Below are positions 23,361 through 31,059 of a stretch of 64,000 bases of DNA, piece by piece (within the stretch, counting starts at the first letter, position 1; each line of letters opens with the position of its first letter). The notes beneath the pieces are model-generated. The model did no database searches, had not been told where the DNA came from, and was given only the letters and a program-made list of their open reading frames with translations. Source of the stretch: Acidobacteriota bacterium. GTDB lineage: Bacteria; Pseudomonadota; Alphaproteobacteria; Caulobacterales; Hyphomonadaceae. The translations under genes were made by a program, and so were the position numbers. Location: positions 2,451,905 to 2,515,904 of the forward strand of contig JADJRB010000001.1 of assembly GCA_016712445.1 (NCBI GenBank), in the 5' to 3' direction.

Positions 23361-23701
23361 CCCGCGCCTTCGACCTCGCGGCCTGCATCTTGTCCGGCCA
23401 GGTGCCCGACGAGGCCGTGCCATCGCTGGTGCGGGACACGCCCGGCCTTGCGGCCGAACTTGAACGCCGGTCAAGCGCCATGTCCCCGGCGCTGGCTGTC
23501 GAGGCGGGGCGGGGGGATTCGATCTCCTCCCCGGGCGCCCTCCGTCCCGCCAATCCTGTCCATTTCCGAAGCGAGGGCGCGCTTGCGCATCGCCTCGGCG
23601 AAGAGGAAGGCCGCCGCCCTGTCCAGACACGCGGCCTCGTCTCGAAGTTCATCGGCTCGTTTCATCCGCCCTCCTTCCTCGGAAAGCTATGGAGCAAGTG
23701 A
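23357..23701 (+). CDS. hypothetical early right-arm protein
   Basis: 114 residues, coupled to the Cro-like gene (ATGA, GGAGG upstream). The first half (FDLAACILSGQVPDEAVPSL, LVRDTPGLAAELERRSSAMS) looks like genuine coding sequence. The second half is less protein-like and is antisense to another good frame with its own ribosome-binding site, so the true end of the reading frame or strand use in 23471-23665 is uncertain. Not recognised. Confidence 0.55.
   Translation: MTRAFDLAACILSGQVPDEAVPSLVRDTPGLAAELERRSSAMSPALAVEAGRGDSISSPGALRPANPVHFRSEGALAHRLGEEEGRRPVQTRGLVSKFIGSFHPPSFLGKLWSK
23471..23665 (-). CDS. possible small antisense gene
   Basis: 64 residues on the opposite strand to the early operon. 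The start has a strong AAGGAGGG six bases upstream, and the N-terminal 40 residues (MKRADELRDEAACLDRAAAF, LFAEAMRKRALASEMDRIGG) form a credible charged helix resembling short phage proteins. It overlaps 23357-23701, so both may not be used. No promoter seen. Confidence 0.38.
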   Translation of the reverse strand: MKRADELRDEAACLDRAAAFLFAEAMRKRALASEMDRIGGTEGARGGDRIPPPRLDSQRRGHGA

Positions 23702-23704
23702 CAC

Positions 23705-24139
23705 ATGCAAATCGAGGTCGGGGATGCCCGGGAAACGTTGGGGCAGCGCGTTCAGAGATACCTGCGCTGGCGCTTCGGCAGGGACGCGGCGAAGCACGCC
23801 GCTTCAATCACACAATCTGACCTGCGCACTGCGCGGGGCTGGGTAGAGGAAGCCCGCGAGCCGAAGGGCGAAGCCCTGCTCGCGATCATTTCAGACATGG
23901 GCCGGGAAGGCCTGCTCGCGCTGTTCTCGCCAGAAGTCGAGACACACGAACAACGAATGGCGAGACAAATCGATGACCTTCGGGAAGAGGTGGCGCGCCT
24001 TGAAGCGCGTCTTGGAAAGGGCGGTGCTTCGTCTGCGGATCAAATCGCTGGCGGCGCGCGTCAGCCGGCGGCGCAGCGGCGCGCTGGGCAAGATCCAGCT
24101 CGGCGAGGGGCTGCGCGACCTGGGCCGCCGGATGAATGA
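23705..24139 (+). CDS. hypothetical early protein
   Basis: 144 residues. The N-terminal 100 residues look real, with an HTH-like stretch (ASITQSDLRTARGWVEEARE) and a coiled-coil segment (QIDDLREEVARLEARLGKG). The last 40 residues are read across the start of the next gene and are low-complexity Arg/Ala/Gln. Possibly a small regulator; not recognised. Confidence 0.62.
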   Translation: MQIEVGDARETLGQRVQRYLRWRFGRDAAKHAASITQSDLRTARGWVEEAREPKGEALLAIISDMGREGLLALFSPEVETHEQRMARQIDDLREEVARLEARLGKGGASSADQIAGGARQPAAQRRAGQDPARRGAARPGPPDE

Positions 24140-24248
24140 CCCGGTGCTGATCGCTGACGGCTGCGCCCTGATTGATTGGGGCGCGCAGGAACTCAACCAG
24201 ATCGAGACAGGCGCCCCGGCGGAGCCTCGTCGCGCTGCTGGCCGCTAG
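23973..24248 (+). CDS. hypothetical basic protein overlapping its upstream gene
   Basis: 91 residues from ATG 23973. Strongly basic start (MTFGKRWRALKRVLERAVLR) then a helical stretch (LRDLGRRMNDPVLIADGCAL, IDWGAQELNQIETG) that looks protein-like. It overlaps the previous gene by 167 bases in another frame. Either it is a true nested start or an earlier frame change joins the two. Function unknown. Confidence 0.5.
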   Translation: MTFGKRWRALKRVLERAVLRLRIKSLAARVSRRRSGALGKIQLGEGLRDLGRRMNDPVLIADGCALIDWGAQELNQIETGAPAEPRRAAGR

Positions 24249-24291
24249 GCCCGCTTTCAATCCGCCGACTGACGATAGGAGGCCTTGCCTC

Positions 24292-24645
24292 ATGGCAAAG
24301 GACATCAACGATACGGAAGACGAGGATCGCCGCGAGGCGGTCCCGGCGACGGGTGGCGACATCCGGTCCATGCTCGCGTCCTACGAGGAAAAGCAGGACG
24401 AGAAGAAGGAGATCGCGGAGAGCCAGAAGGCCGAACTGAAAGAGTTCGAGGCCACACACGGCGTCCCGGTCTGGATCTCCAAGATCATCCGCAAGTTCGA
24501 CCAGATCGAAGACGCGGCGAACCGCTCGCACGCCTGGAACGCCCTGATGCGCTCCGGGACCGCGATGGGGTTTGATCAGCAGCCGGACATGTTTGACCCG
24601 CCGAAGGTCAAGGAAGGTCCGAAGCGGGCGAGGGCGAACGCGTGA
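24292..24645 (+). CDS. hypothetical acidic early protein
   Basis: 117 residues from ATG 24292, which has AGGAGG ten bases upstream. The N-terminus is acidic (INDTEDEDRREAV); then a charged helix (YEEKQDEKKEIAESQKAELK) and a tryptophan-containing segment (VWISKIIRKFDQIEDAANRS). It recalls small phage DNA-associated proteins, but no family is certain. Followed with a 4-base overlap by the RuvC-like gene. Confidence 0.7.
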   Translation: MAKDINDTEDEDRREAVPATGGDIRSMLASYEEKQDEKKEIAESQKAELKEFEATHGVPVWISKIIRKFDQIEDAANRSHAWNALMRSGTAMGFDQQPDMFDPPKVKEGPKRARANA

Positions 24646-25181
24646 TTGCAGCGTTCGACCTTTCCGCCAGCTGCTCGGGCTGGTGCATCGGCGAAGCGGG
24701 CGGCCCGGTTGAAACCGGGTCGTTCCGCCTGCCGCCGTTTCGTGAGGACATCGGCGGGCTACTGCTCGCCCATAGCCGCTGGCTCGACGGTTTCCTCAAA
24801 GGCGACCAGATCAAGCTCGTCGCTTTCGAGAAGCCCGTCCGGCCCTTCGCCGCGCTGAACCTCGAGACGGCGCGGAAGCTGTACGGCCTTGCCGGCGTCC
24901 TCGAAATGGAATGTGCCCGGCGCGGGATACCGGCCCGGCAGGTCTCGAACACCGAGGCCAAGAAGCTCTGCTACGGCAACGGCGGTCTGAAGTCGGCCGA
25001 GGCGAAGAAGGTGGCCGTGCCGCGCGCCCAGCTCTGGGGATTCGACCCCAAGGGGCACGACGAGGCCGACGCCTGCGCGGTCTGGCTCGTTGCGGTGAAG
25101 CATTGGCACCCGGAAGAGTTCAAGGCCTGGGAAGCCTGCCGCCGCGCCGCTGGCGCCGAAGCCGGGGAGACCCTGCTGTGA
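24642..25181 (+). CDS. RuvC-like Holliday junction resolvase
   Basis: 179 residues, GTG start (GTGA overlap). The RNase H/RuvC fold is indicated by IAAFDLSAS (Asp6), the strand LVAFEKPV (Glu63), and the late acidic pair in FDPKGHDEADACAVWL. It would resolve branched phage DNA during replication or packaging, in the cytoplasm, and complements the RecE/RecT-type pair in the left arm. Confidence 0.82.
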   Translation: MIAAFDLSASCSGWCIGEAGGPVETGSFRLPPFREDIGGLLLAHSRWLDGFLKGDQIKLVAFEKPVRPFAALNLETARKLYGLAGVLEMECARRGIPARQVSNTEAKKLCYGNGGLKSAEAKKVAVPRAQLWGFDPKGHDEADACAVWLVAVKHWHPEEFKAWEACRRAAGAEAGETLL

Positions 25182-25339
25182 GGGCGTCACTGAAGTTCGC
25201 GGTCGTGACGACGTTGGCACTGGCTAGCTGGGCCCTTCTCGGGATGTCGGTCTCCTTGGTTGCCGATTTCCTCGGGGAACATTGGCTCAAGACACCCGTA
25301 AGGATCGCGAACTCGAACCCGCTTAGGGGTGGGATGTGA
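25178..25339 (+). CDS. small single-pass membrane protein (53 aa)
   Basis: 53 residues, GTG start coupled to the resolvase stop. One membrane helix (VVTTLALASWALLGMSVSLV) and a short basic tail. Below the size usually annotated, but the 4-base overlap in front and the 3-base overlap behind place it in the operon. Function unknown. Confidence 0.6.
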   Translation: MRASLKFAVVTTLALASWALLGMSVSLVADFLGEHWLKTPVRIANSNPLRGGM

Positions 25340-25902
25340 TGTTCGAAACGCTCCTGCCTCTCTCCTATGACCTGATCATGGCCGACCCGCCGTGGTCGTT
25401 CGAGTCGTGGTCAGACAAGGGCAAGCACAAGGCGGCGTCGGCTCACTACGACCTCATGGATCTCGACGCCATCAAGGCGATGCCTGTCTCACACCTCGGG
25501 CGCGGCGACTGTCTGCTTTGGCTCTGGGCAACCCATCCGATGTTGCGCGAGGCGCTCGACGTCATGGATGCATGGGGGTTCCGCTATGTCACGAGCGGGG
25601 TCTGGGTGAAGCGGACCAAGACCGGCAAGCTGGCCTTTGGCACGGGCTACCGGCTGCGCTGCGCCTCTGAGCCTTTCCTGATCGGGACGCTTGGGAATCC
25701 GAAGACCGCTAAGAACGTCCGCACCGTGATCGAAGGCCCGGCGCGCGAACATTCGCGCAAGCCCGAAGAGGCCTATCGGGAGGCGGAAGCGATGGGACAG
25801 GGGGCGCTTCGGCGCCTCGACCTTTTCAGCCGGCAGTCGCGCCCCGGCTGGGACACATGGGGCAACGAGGCGGGCAAGTTCGACGAGGTGGCACGTGTCT
25901 GA
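25339..25902 (+). CDS. MT-A70-family adenine methyltransferase
   Basis: 187 residues from ATG 25339 (TGATG overlap; a GTG one codon earlier is possible). The catalytic motif is DPPW (residues 16-19) after YDLIMA, and the SAM-binding and target-side motifs LLWLWATHPM, GFRYVTSGVWVKR and REHSRKPEEAY are all in place. It is an N6-adenine DNA methyltransferase of phage type; it could protect phage DNA or alter methylation-dependent regulation. Target sequence unknown. Confidence 0.92.
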   Translation: MFETLLPLSYDLIMADPPWSFESWSDKGKHKAASAHYDLMDLDAIKAMPVSHLGRGDCLLWLWATHPMLREALDVMDAWGFRYVTSGVWVKRTKTGKLAFGTGYRLRCASEPFLIGTLGNPKTAKNVRTVIEGPAREHSRKPEEAYREAEAMGQGALRRLDLFSRQSRPGWDTWGNEAGKFDEVARV

Positions 25903-26713
25903 TCTCCTTCGCCCCATTGCGCCCATAAAGGCGCCCGACATTTCGCCCGCCTCCCTGAAGGTGCGGCCCGAGCTGACCTGGCTTCCGCTGTCGGCCCTCG
26001 TCATCAACGATGAATACCAGCGCAGCCTTTCCGAGCGCTCGCACCGCATAATCCGGCGGATGGTCGCCGGCTTCGATTGGGGGCGCGTCAAGGCGCTTTC
26101 GGTCGTCGAAACCAAAGGTGGCGCTTTCGAGGTGATCGATGGTCAGCACACGGCAATCGCCGCCGCGACGCACGGCGGGATCGAGTCGCTTCCCTGCCTG
26201 ATCACGCGCGGCAAGACGGTCGCTGAATGCGCGGCCGACTTCGTCAGCCTCAATCAGGACCGCCTCGCCATGACGCCGATGCAGGTGTTCTTTGCCGAGC
26301 TCGCCGCCGGCGACGAGATCGCCGCGGAGGTTCAGCGGGGCGTCCAGTCGGCCGGGGGCCGCATCCTCAAGGGGCCGCCGGCGCTGGGCGTCTATCAACC
26401 CGGCGATCTGATTTGCGTCGGCCAGCTCAAGATGCTCGCGAAGCGGGGAGGCCCGGTCTACGTCAAGCGCGCGGTGGCGATCGGCGTTGCGGCCGGCCTG
26501 ACCCCGATCAAGGGCGGTACGCTTAAGGCGATCGAGGCCATCATCTGGGGCAACGGGATCCCGGTAGAGGACGAGGCCATCATCCGTGTGCTTCGCCGCC
26601 ACGGGCAGGACACTCTGACCGGGACGGCATCGGTGCGCGCCAAGGCGCAAGGCCTCCCGATCCACAAGGTGCTTGCCGGCGTCATCCGCGCGAACATGGC
26701 GGAGGCCGCCTGA
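25895..26713 (+). CDS. ParB-like nuclease-domain protein
   Basis: 272 residues, GTG start overlapping the methyltransferase end. The ParB/sulfiredoxin-like N-terminal domain shows LPLSALVINDEYQRSL and EVIDGQHTAIAAATHG, where the GQHT box corresponds to the ParB GERR/GxHR motif. The C-terminal half is a helical region (YVKRAVAIGVAAGLTPIKGG). It may bind or cut nucleotides or act as a replication accessory, next to the helicase gene. Confidence 0.82.
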   Translation: MSDLLRPIAPIKAPDISPASLKVRPELTWLPLSALVINDEYQRSLSERSHRIIRRMVAGFDWGRVKALSVVETKGGAFEVIDGQHTAIAAATHGGIESLPCLITRGKTVAECAADFVSLNQDRLAMTPMQVFFAELAAGDEIAAEVQRGVQSAGGRILKGPPALGVYQPGDLICVGQLKMLAKRGGPVYVKRAVAIGVAAGLTPIKGGTLKAIEAIIWGNGIPVEDEAIIRVLRRHGQDTLTGTASVRAKAQGLPIHKVLAGVIRANMAEAA

Positions 26714-28182
26714 TGGCTGACGGCTCCGCCTCCATCGCGCCGCCGCACAACCTGGCCGCTGAAGCGGCGGTGCTTGGCGCCATTCTCTTCGACAACACGG
26801 CATTCAAGTCCGTCTCGGAATTGATCGAGGCGGAGCACTTCTACGCCCCGGCCCACCGGCACCTCTTCGAAGTCATCGCCGCCCAGATCGCTGCGGGCCA
26901 CACCGCAGACGGTGTCACGCTCTCGGAGCACTTCCATGCCGAAGAAAAGCTGACCGAGATTGGCGGCACGAAATACCTCCTCGACCTGATCGACGCCGCC
27001 GCGTTCGGCCCCGAGATCCGGGACTACGCCTGGATCATCCGGGACCTCTGGACCCGGCGCGCGTTGATCAGGTTCGGCGCCGACGTACAGGCCGACGCCA
27101 CGCTGATGCCGGTCGACAGGAACGGGCAAGCGGCGGCGATGGACGCCAGCGCGGGCCTCGAGTCGATCCTCAAGAGCGCGATGATCCGCACCCGGCAGAT
27201 CAACATGGCCGACGAGGTCATGGACGGGGTGATCGGTCGGATCAGCGAAACACTCGCTTCAGGAAAGCCGCTGCCGGCCGGGATATCGACGGGCCTCGCG
27301 GATCTCGATGAGCAGCTCGGCAAGATGCACCCCGGCGACCTGATTGTCCTGGCCGGGCGTCCCGGCATGGGCAAGACCGCCATCAGCCTCCACCTCGCCC
27401 ACCGGTCGCTGCGCCGGGATCAGGAAGGCTTCGAGCACCCCGCCCGCTGCGCCTTCTTCTCACTCGAGATGGATGATGATCCGCTGGCGCACCGCGTCAT
27501 GTCGATGGCCGCGCGTTTCCAGCGCAAGGGGAAGGTGCCCTACCGCAACATCCGCAAGGGCCGTATCGGGCAGAACGAGGCGGCCATCCTGAAGGCGGCC
27601 GTCGCCCATCTGCCGAAGACGGTGGCCTGGCACACCACGGGCGACCTGACCTTGCCAGAGATCGTCGCCGGATGCCGGCAAGCGTCCCGGAAGCTGGGCG
27701 GCCTCGACCTTGTGATCATCGATTACCTGCAGCTGATCCAGTACGAGATCGGGCGCGGCGAGAATGACGCCGGCGCCATCGGCAAGGTCACCAAGGGGCT
27801 GAAAGCCCTCGCGAAAGAACTCGGTGTGCCGATCATCTGCCTCTCGCAGCTCAGCCGCGAGGTCGAGCAGCGCGACAACAAGCGCCCGCAGCTTTCCGAC
27901 CTTCGCGCCTCCGGTGCCATCGAACAGGACGCCGATGCGGTCGTCTTCGTCTACCGCGATGAATACTACCTCGCGAAGGAAGAGCCGAAGGGTGGGCCGT
28001 CGACCACGAACACCAAGTGGCATGAGTGGCAGAACGAATTGCGCGAGGCTGAGGGCGTCGTCGAACTGATCGCCGCCAAGGTGCGCCAGGGCAAGCCCGG
28101 CACGATCAAAGTCCACGTCGAGTTCGAGACGAATACGGTCTGCGCCGACAAGCGGGAATTGCAACAGGAGGGGCTGCTTTGA
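26713..28182 (+). CDS. dnaB: replicative DNA helicase, DnaB type
   Basis: 489 residues. N-terminal DnaB domain (NLAAEAAVLGAILFDNTAF), linker, then the RecA-like core with Walker A AGRPGMGKTAIS (residues 214-225), Walker B LDLVIIDYLQLI, and the DnaB4 motif LSQLSREVEQRDNKRPQLSD followed by LRASGAIEQDADAVVFVYRD. It is a hexameric helicase for phage replication. The next gene is probably its loader or initiator. Confidence 0.95.
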   Translation: MADGSASIAPPHNLAAEAAVLGAILFDNTAFKSVSELIEAEHFYAPAHRHLFEVIAAQIAAGHTADGVTLSEHFHAEEKLTEIGGTKYLLDLIDAAAFGPEIRDYAWIIRDLWTRRALIRFGADVQADATLMPVDRNGQAAAMDASAGLESILKSAMIRTRQINMADEVMDGVIGRISETLASGKPLPAGISTGLADLDEQLGKMHPGDLIVLAGRPGMGKTAISLHLAHRSLRRDQEGFEHPARCAFFSLEMDDDPLAHRVMSMAARFQRKGKVPYRNIRKGRIGQNEAAILKAAVAHLPKTVAWHTTGDLTLPEIVAGCRQASRKLGGLDLVIIDYLQLIQYEIGRGENDAGAIGKVTKGLKALAKELGVPIICLSQLSREVEQRDNKRPQLSDLRASGAIEQDADAVVFVYRDEYYLAKEEPKGGPSTTNTKWHEWQNELREAEGVVELIAAKVRQGKPGTIKVHVEFETNTVCADKRELQQEGLL

Positions 28183-29051
28183 GCAACAAGGCGATGACAT
28201 GGGCCGTAGAGGCGAAAGTGAAGGGGTCGCACAAGCTCGTCCTGATGCTGCTGGCCGAGGCGCACAATGGCCATACCGGGGCATGCTTTCCGTCGCAGGA
28301 ATGGATCGAGGAAAAGAGCGGGTTGGCCGACAGTACCGTCGCGGCCTGCATCAAGGAACTCGAAGATTGGGGCTTCCTGACCCGGCATACGAAGGCGCTG
28401 GGGCGCGGCAAAGGTAGCCGCCGGGACTTCGAGTTACACCTCCATATTTTAGACCCCCAGATTTTAGAGGTCCAAAATACAGGCGTTAGACCTCTAAAAA
28501 ACCAGCCTTTAGACCCCCGGATTTCAGGTGGTCTCTATAAGGATGAACCGGAACTTAACCGGAAGGAACCGGAACAGGCGCCTGACCGGCCTGACCTTGG
28601 TCCGGTCCTGAAAGCCATCTGGGACGCAGGCCCCCCGCAGTCCCGGGAGCGATCAAGCAAGAAGCGTGTCGCCGAATCCGTCTCGAGGATCCTCAAGGCC
28701 CGGAAGGATATCGCCGCGGAGCAGTTGCTCGCGGCCTGGCATGCCTTCCTGCGCACACCTGACGCCCGGAAAGAGCAGGGCAGGTTCTGCCCTGGCATCC
28801 ACGTCTGGCTGAACGACAATCGCTTCGACGCCTTCCTGCAACCGGCCGAGGCAGCGGCGAAGGCCACGCCCGAAGACGAGCGCCGGCTGAACCTCGAGCG
28901 ATGCTTCTACCAATACGGCAGCGGCGGGGCGTGGCGGGGCCGTGAATTCGGCTGCCCGGTCAAGCCGGATGATCCTGAGGCGGCCGGGCTCTACCCGGAT
29001 GACCTCTACGCGAAGTACCGGGTCGAGCGGCCACGGGGGGCGGCGGCATGA
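28179..29051 (+). CDS. replication initiator-like HTH protein (lambda O-like)
   Basis: 290 residues, TTG start (TTGA overlap with the helicase). The N-terminal winged helix (ACFPSQEWIEEKSGLADSTV, AACIKELEDWGFLTRHTK) is the HTH_36 domain of phage replication proteins. A low-complexity linker follows, encoded by AT-rich repeats (28447-28535), and the C-terminal half (RILKARKDIAAEQLLAAWHA) is helical. Helicase-adjacent position and internal repeats point to an O/DnaA-like initiator that recruits DnaB to an origin inside its own gene. Confidence 0.82.
   Translation: MSNKAMTWAVEAKVKGSHKLVLMLLAEAHNGHTGACFPSQEWIEEKSGLADSTVAACIKELEDWGFLTRHTKALGRGKGSRRDFELHLHILDPQILEVQNTGVRPLKNQPLDPRISGGLYKDEPELNRKEPEQAPDRPDLGPVLKAIWDAGPPQSRERSSKKRVAESVSRILKARKDIAAEQLLAAWHAFLRTPDARKEQGRFCPGIHVWLNDNRFDAFLQPAEAAAKATPEDERRLNLERCFYQYGSGGAWRGREFGCPVKPDDPEAAGLYPDDLYAKYRVERPRGAAA
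28447..28535. repeat. iteron-like repeats, candidate phage origin
   Basis: At least four related 10-12-base elements of the form TTTTAGACCCCC, TTTTAGAGGTCC, GTTAGACCTCTAAAA and CTTTAGACCCCC start near 28447, 28463, 28486 and 28507. Some are inverted. The stretch is much richer in A and T than the rest of the gene. A run of AACCGGAA repeats follows (about 28546-28575). The position inside the initiator gene copies the lambda O arrangement. Confidence 0.6.
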
Positions 29052-29377
29052 CCGGTTCGCACAAAGCCCTCCGGGAGCAGATCAAGGCGCTCGACGCCGA
29101 CGGCGTCCACGGCGCCGAGATATCACGTCGGCTCAATTGCAGTCGGTCCTATGTCAGCCAGGTCCTGAGCTTCACCAACGTCCTTTTGCCGACGCAAGCG
29201 GCCAAGCCGGCGCCGCATCGACGCGCCCCGGCGCCGACGACGTGCCAGCGTCCCGACCGCCGCAAGGGCTTCGCTGTCTGCGGCGAGCCGAAGATGAAGA
29301 CGGCTTGCGGCGAGACGCTCGGCGTCTGCGCCTATCACTTCGAGACGACGAAGCCGCATGGGGGGATGAAGCTTTGA
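29048..29377 (+). CDS. HTH-containing small protein
   Basis: 109 residues, ATGA overlap. A homeodomain-like HTH (DGVHGAEISRRLNCSRSYVS, residues 18-37) is followed by a basic, proline-rich linker and a C-terminal Cys segment (GEPKMKTACGETLGVCAYH). Could be a regulator of the downstream genes. No family identified. Confidence 0.68.
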   Translation: MTGSHKALREQIKALDADGVHGAEISRRLNCSRSYVSQVLSFTNVLLPTQAAKPAPHRRAPAPTTCQRPDRRKGFAVCGEPKMKTACGETLGVCAYHFETTKPHGGMKL

Positions 29378-29913
29378 GCGCCGATGGGGCCGCCAAGGCG
29401 ATCTCTGCGGAATGGGGCGAGGCGGAAATCGTCCGTCTGCGCACACTGTGGGGCGAGGGCCACACCGCACCGGTGGTCGCTTCGCGACTCAACGCCGAAT
29501 TCGCCAATGGTCGCACGAAGATGGCGGTGACCGGCAAGGTCAGCCGCCTGGGCCTGCCGCCGCGCAGCGTTGAGACGAACCGCCAACAGGGCCGGATGAA
29601 CAGCAAAGGCAGGGCCAGCCGCGATGCGCCGGCAGAGCCTTCGCCTGAGCGCAAGGCCGGACTGGCGAGGGTGTGGATCAGGAAACCGCGCCTGCTTCCG
29701 GGCCAATCGGTCGAGGATGGCCTGACGATCATCGAGATCCGCGACGGCCAATGCCGCTACGCGCTGACCGCCGAGGCGCCGCACCGCTTTTGCGGCCGAA
29801 AGCAGAAGGCGGGCCGCGCCTACTGCGCCGCCCATGCAAAGGGCCTGACCGTTCCGGCGCCGCCGCCCGGAAATCCCCACGCACCCGAAGCCGCAAAGGA
29901 TGCAAAGCCATGA
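29374..29913 (+). CDS. GcrA-like cell-cycle regulator
   Basis: 179 residues from a TTG start (TTGA overlap; there is no ATG near the N-terminus). The N-terminal HTH (IVRLRTLWGEGHTAPVVASR, AVTGKVSRLGLPPR) matches the GcrA DNA-binding domain, and the C-terminal Cys block (RDGQCRYALTAEAPHRFCGR, GRAYCAAHAKG) matches the GcrA sigma70-contacting region. GcrA is the alphaproteobacterial regulator of CcrM-methylated promoters. A phage copy may redirect host cell-cycle transcription or act on the phage's own GANTC-bearing promoters. Confidence 0.82.
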   Translation: MSADGAAKAISAEWGEAEIVRLRTLWGEGHTAPVVASRLNAEFANGRTKMAVTGKVSRLGLPPRSVETNRQQGRMNSKGRASRDAPAEPSPERKAGLARVWIRKPRLLPGQSVEDGLTIIEIRDGQCRYALTAEAPHRFCGRKQKAGRAYCAAHAKGLTVPAPPPGNPHAPEAAKDAKP

Positions 29914-30743
29914 TGACCGCAGCCAACGATGCAGAGAGCGGGCAAGGCGCGAGCCTTGACCGGATTGCCGAGGCGGCCGAGTCGGCGGCGGTCGACCAGA
30001 TCGTCGGCGAAATCAACCGCACCTGGTCGTCGATGGTCTCGTCGATCATCGAGACCGGACGCCTGCTCGTCCGCCTCAAGAGCGAGACGGCGCACGGCCA
30101 ATGGGAATCGCTCGTCGAGTCGCGGTTGCCGTTCGGCGTCAATGTTGCGCTTCGGTTGGTCCAGATCGCCTCGCACCCCGTTCTCTCAAATCCTACGCGG
30201 GCTGCGGATTTGCCTCCCCGCTGGTCGATCCTCGCCGAAATGGTCCGCCTCGATGCTGACACGATCGAGACCGCGATCCGCAAGGGCGTCATCCATCCCG
30301 GCATGAAGCGCGAAGACCTCCGCGCCCTCCGGTTCGTTCCCCGCACACCCGGTGACGCCTCGACCGTTCCCGACACGCCGGATGAACCGCCGCCGGCACC
30401 CTCGGTCGAGGACCGCGATCACGCGATGCGCGTGGTGCATGTCATGGCCAGCCTGTGCAATTCGACCCCGGACGAGATCATGGCGCCGACCCGGCACTCG
30501 GCCCGGGCCACGCTTGCCCGTCAGCTCACGGTCTATGCTCTCTCGATCAACAATGGCTGGAACGCGACTCGAGTGGCCCGCGTCATGGGCCGGGACCGCA
30601 CCACTGTCGAGCATGCCCGCACTGTGATCGAAGAGCTGCGGGACGATCCCGCCGTCGATGCCTGGATCGATAGGGCCTGCGCCGTGCTCGCCCGGGCTCA
30701 GGAACTGGCCGACGCACCGCCGGAAAGGATCGCTGCGGCATGA
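29910..30743 (+). CDS. DUF3102 plus DnaA-C-like protein
   Basis: 277 residues from ATG 29910. The N-terminal half resembles DUF3102 (GEINRTWSSMVSSIIETGRL, VALRLVQIASHPV). The C-terminal segment (MASLCNSTPDEIMAPTRHSA, YALSINNGWNATRVARVMGR, DRTTVEHARTVIEEL) is like DnaA domain IV, with a DRTTVEHA helix that recalls the DnaA-box recognition helix. No AAA+ domain. It might bind DnaA boxes in host or phage DNA and so affect host replication control. Confidence 0.75.
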   Translation: MMTAANDAESGQGASLDRIAEAAESAAVDQIVGEINRTWSSMVSSIIETGRLLVRLKSETAHGQWESLVESRLPFGVNVALRLVQIASHPVLSNPTRAADLPPRWSILAEMVRLDADTIETAIRKGVIHPGMKREDLRALRFVPRTPGDASTVPDTPDEPPPAPSVEDRDHAMRVVHVMASLCNSTPDEIMAPTRHSARATLARQLTVYALSINNGWNATRVARVMGRDRTTVEHARTVIEELRDDPAVDAWIDRACAVLARAQELADAPPERIAAA

Positions 30744-31057
30744 GCGATGACAGCCAAGCCGACGCGATGTTCGAAGAAGACGAACAGCCGCCCGCAAAGT
30801 TCATGTTCATGGGCCAGGGCGAGGGCGGCCGCCCGAAGTGGTTCTCGTTTCCCTGTCCGGGGTCCCGCGGGAAAACCCATCCCGGCGCCCGATGCATGGT
30901 GCCGCTATCGCCTCAGCGGAACAGCAATGGCGCGACATGGGAATGGAACGGCGACCGCGAGAAGCCGACCCTGTCACCCTCCGTCAATTGCCACGGTTGC
31001 TGGCACGGCTTCATCCGTGAGGGCGAGAGCACGCCTGACGTAGACGGCAGGGGCTGA
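30740..31057 (+). CDS. DUF6527-like phage protein
   Basis: 105 residues. KWFSFPCPGSRGKTHPGARC, NSNGATWEWNGDREKPTLSP and CHGCWHGFIREGE match the short DUF6527 family of phage and mobile-element proteins. Cys and His residues suggest metal binding. Biochemical role unknown. It lies directly before the terminase genes. Confidence 0.72.
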   Translation: MSDDSQADAMFEEDEQPPAKFMFMGQGEGGRPKWFSFPCPGSRGKTHPGARCMVPLSPQRNSNGATWEWNGDREKPTLSPSVNCHGCWHGFIREGESTPDVDGRG

Positions 31058-31059
31058 CC

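Noticed and set aside
28447..28535. CRISPR array
   Set aside because: The repeats are short, partly inverted, irregularly spaced and inside a coding frame; they suit iterons better. No CRISPR array or cas gene is seen anywhere in the window.
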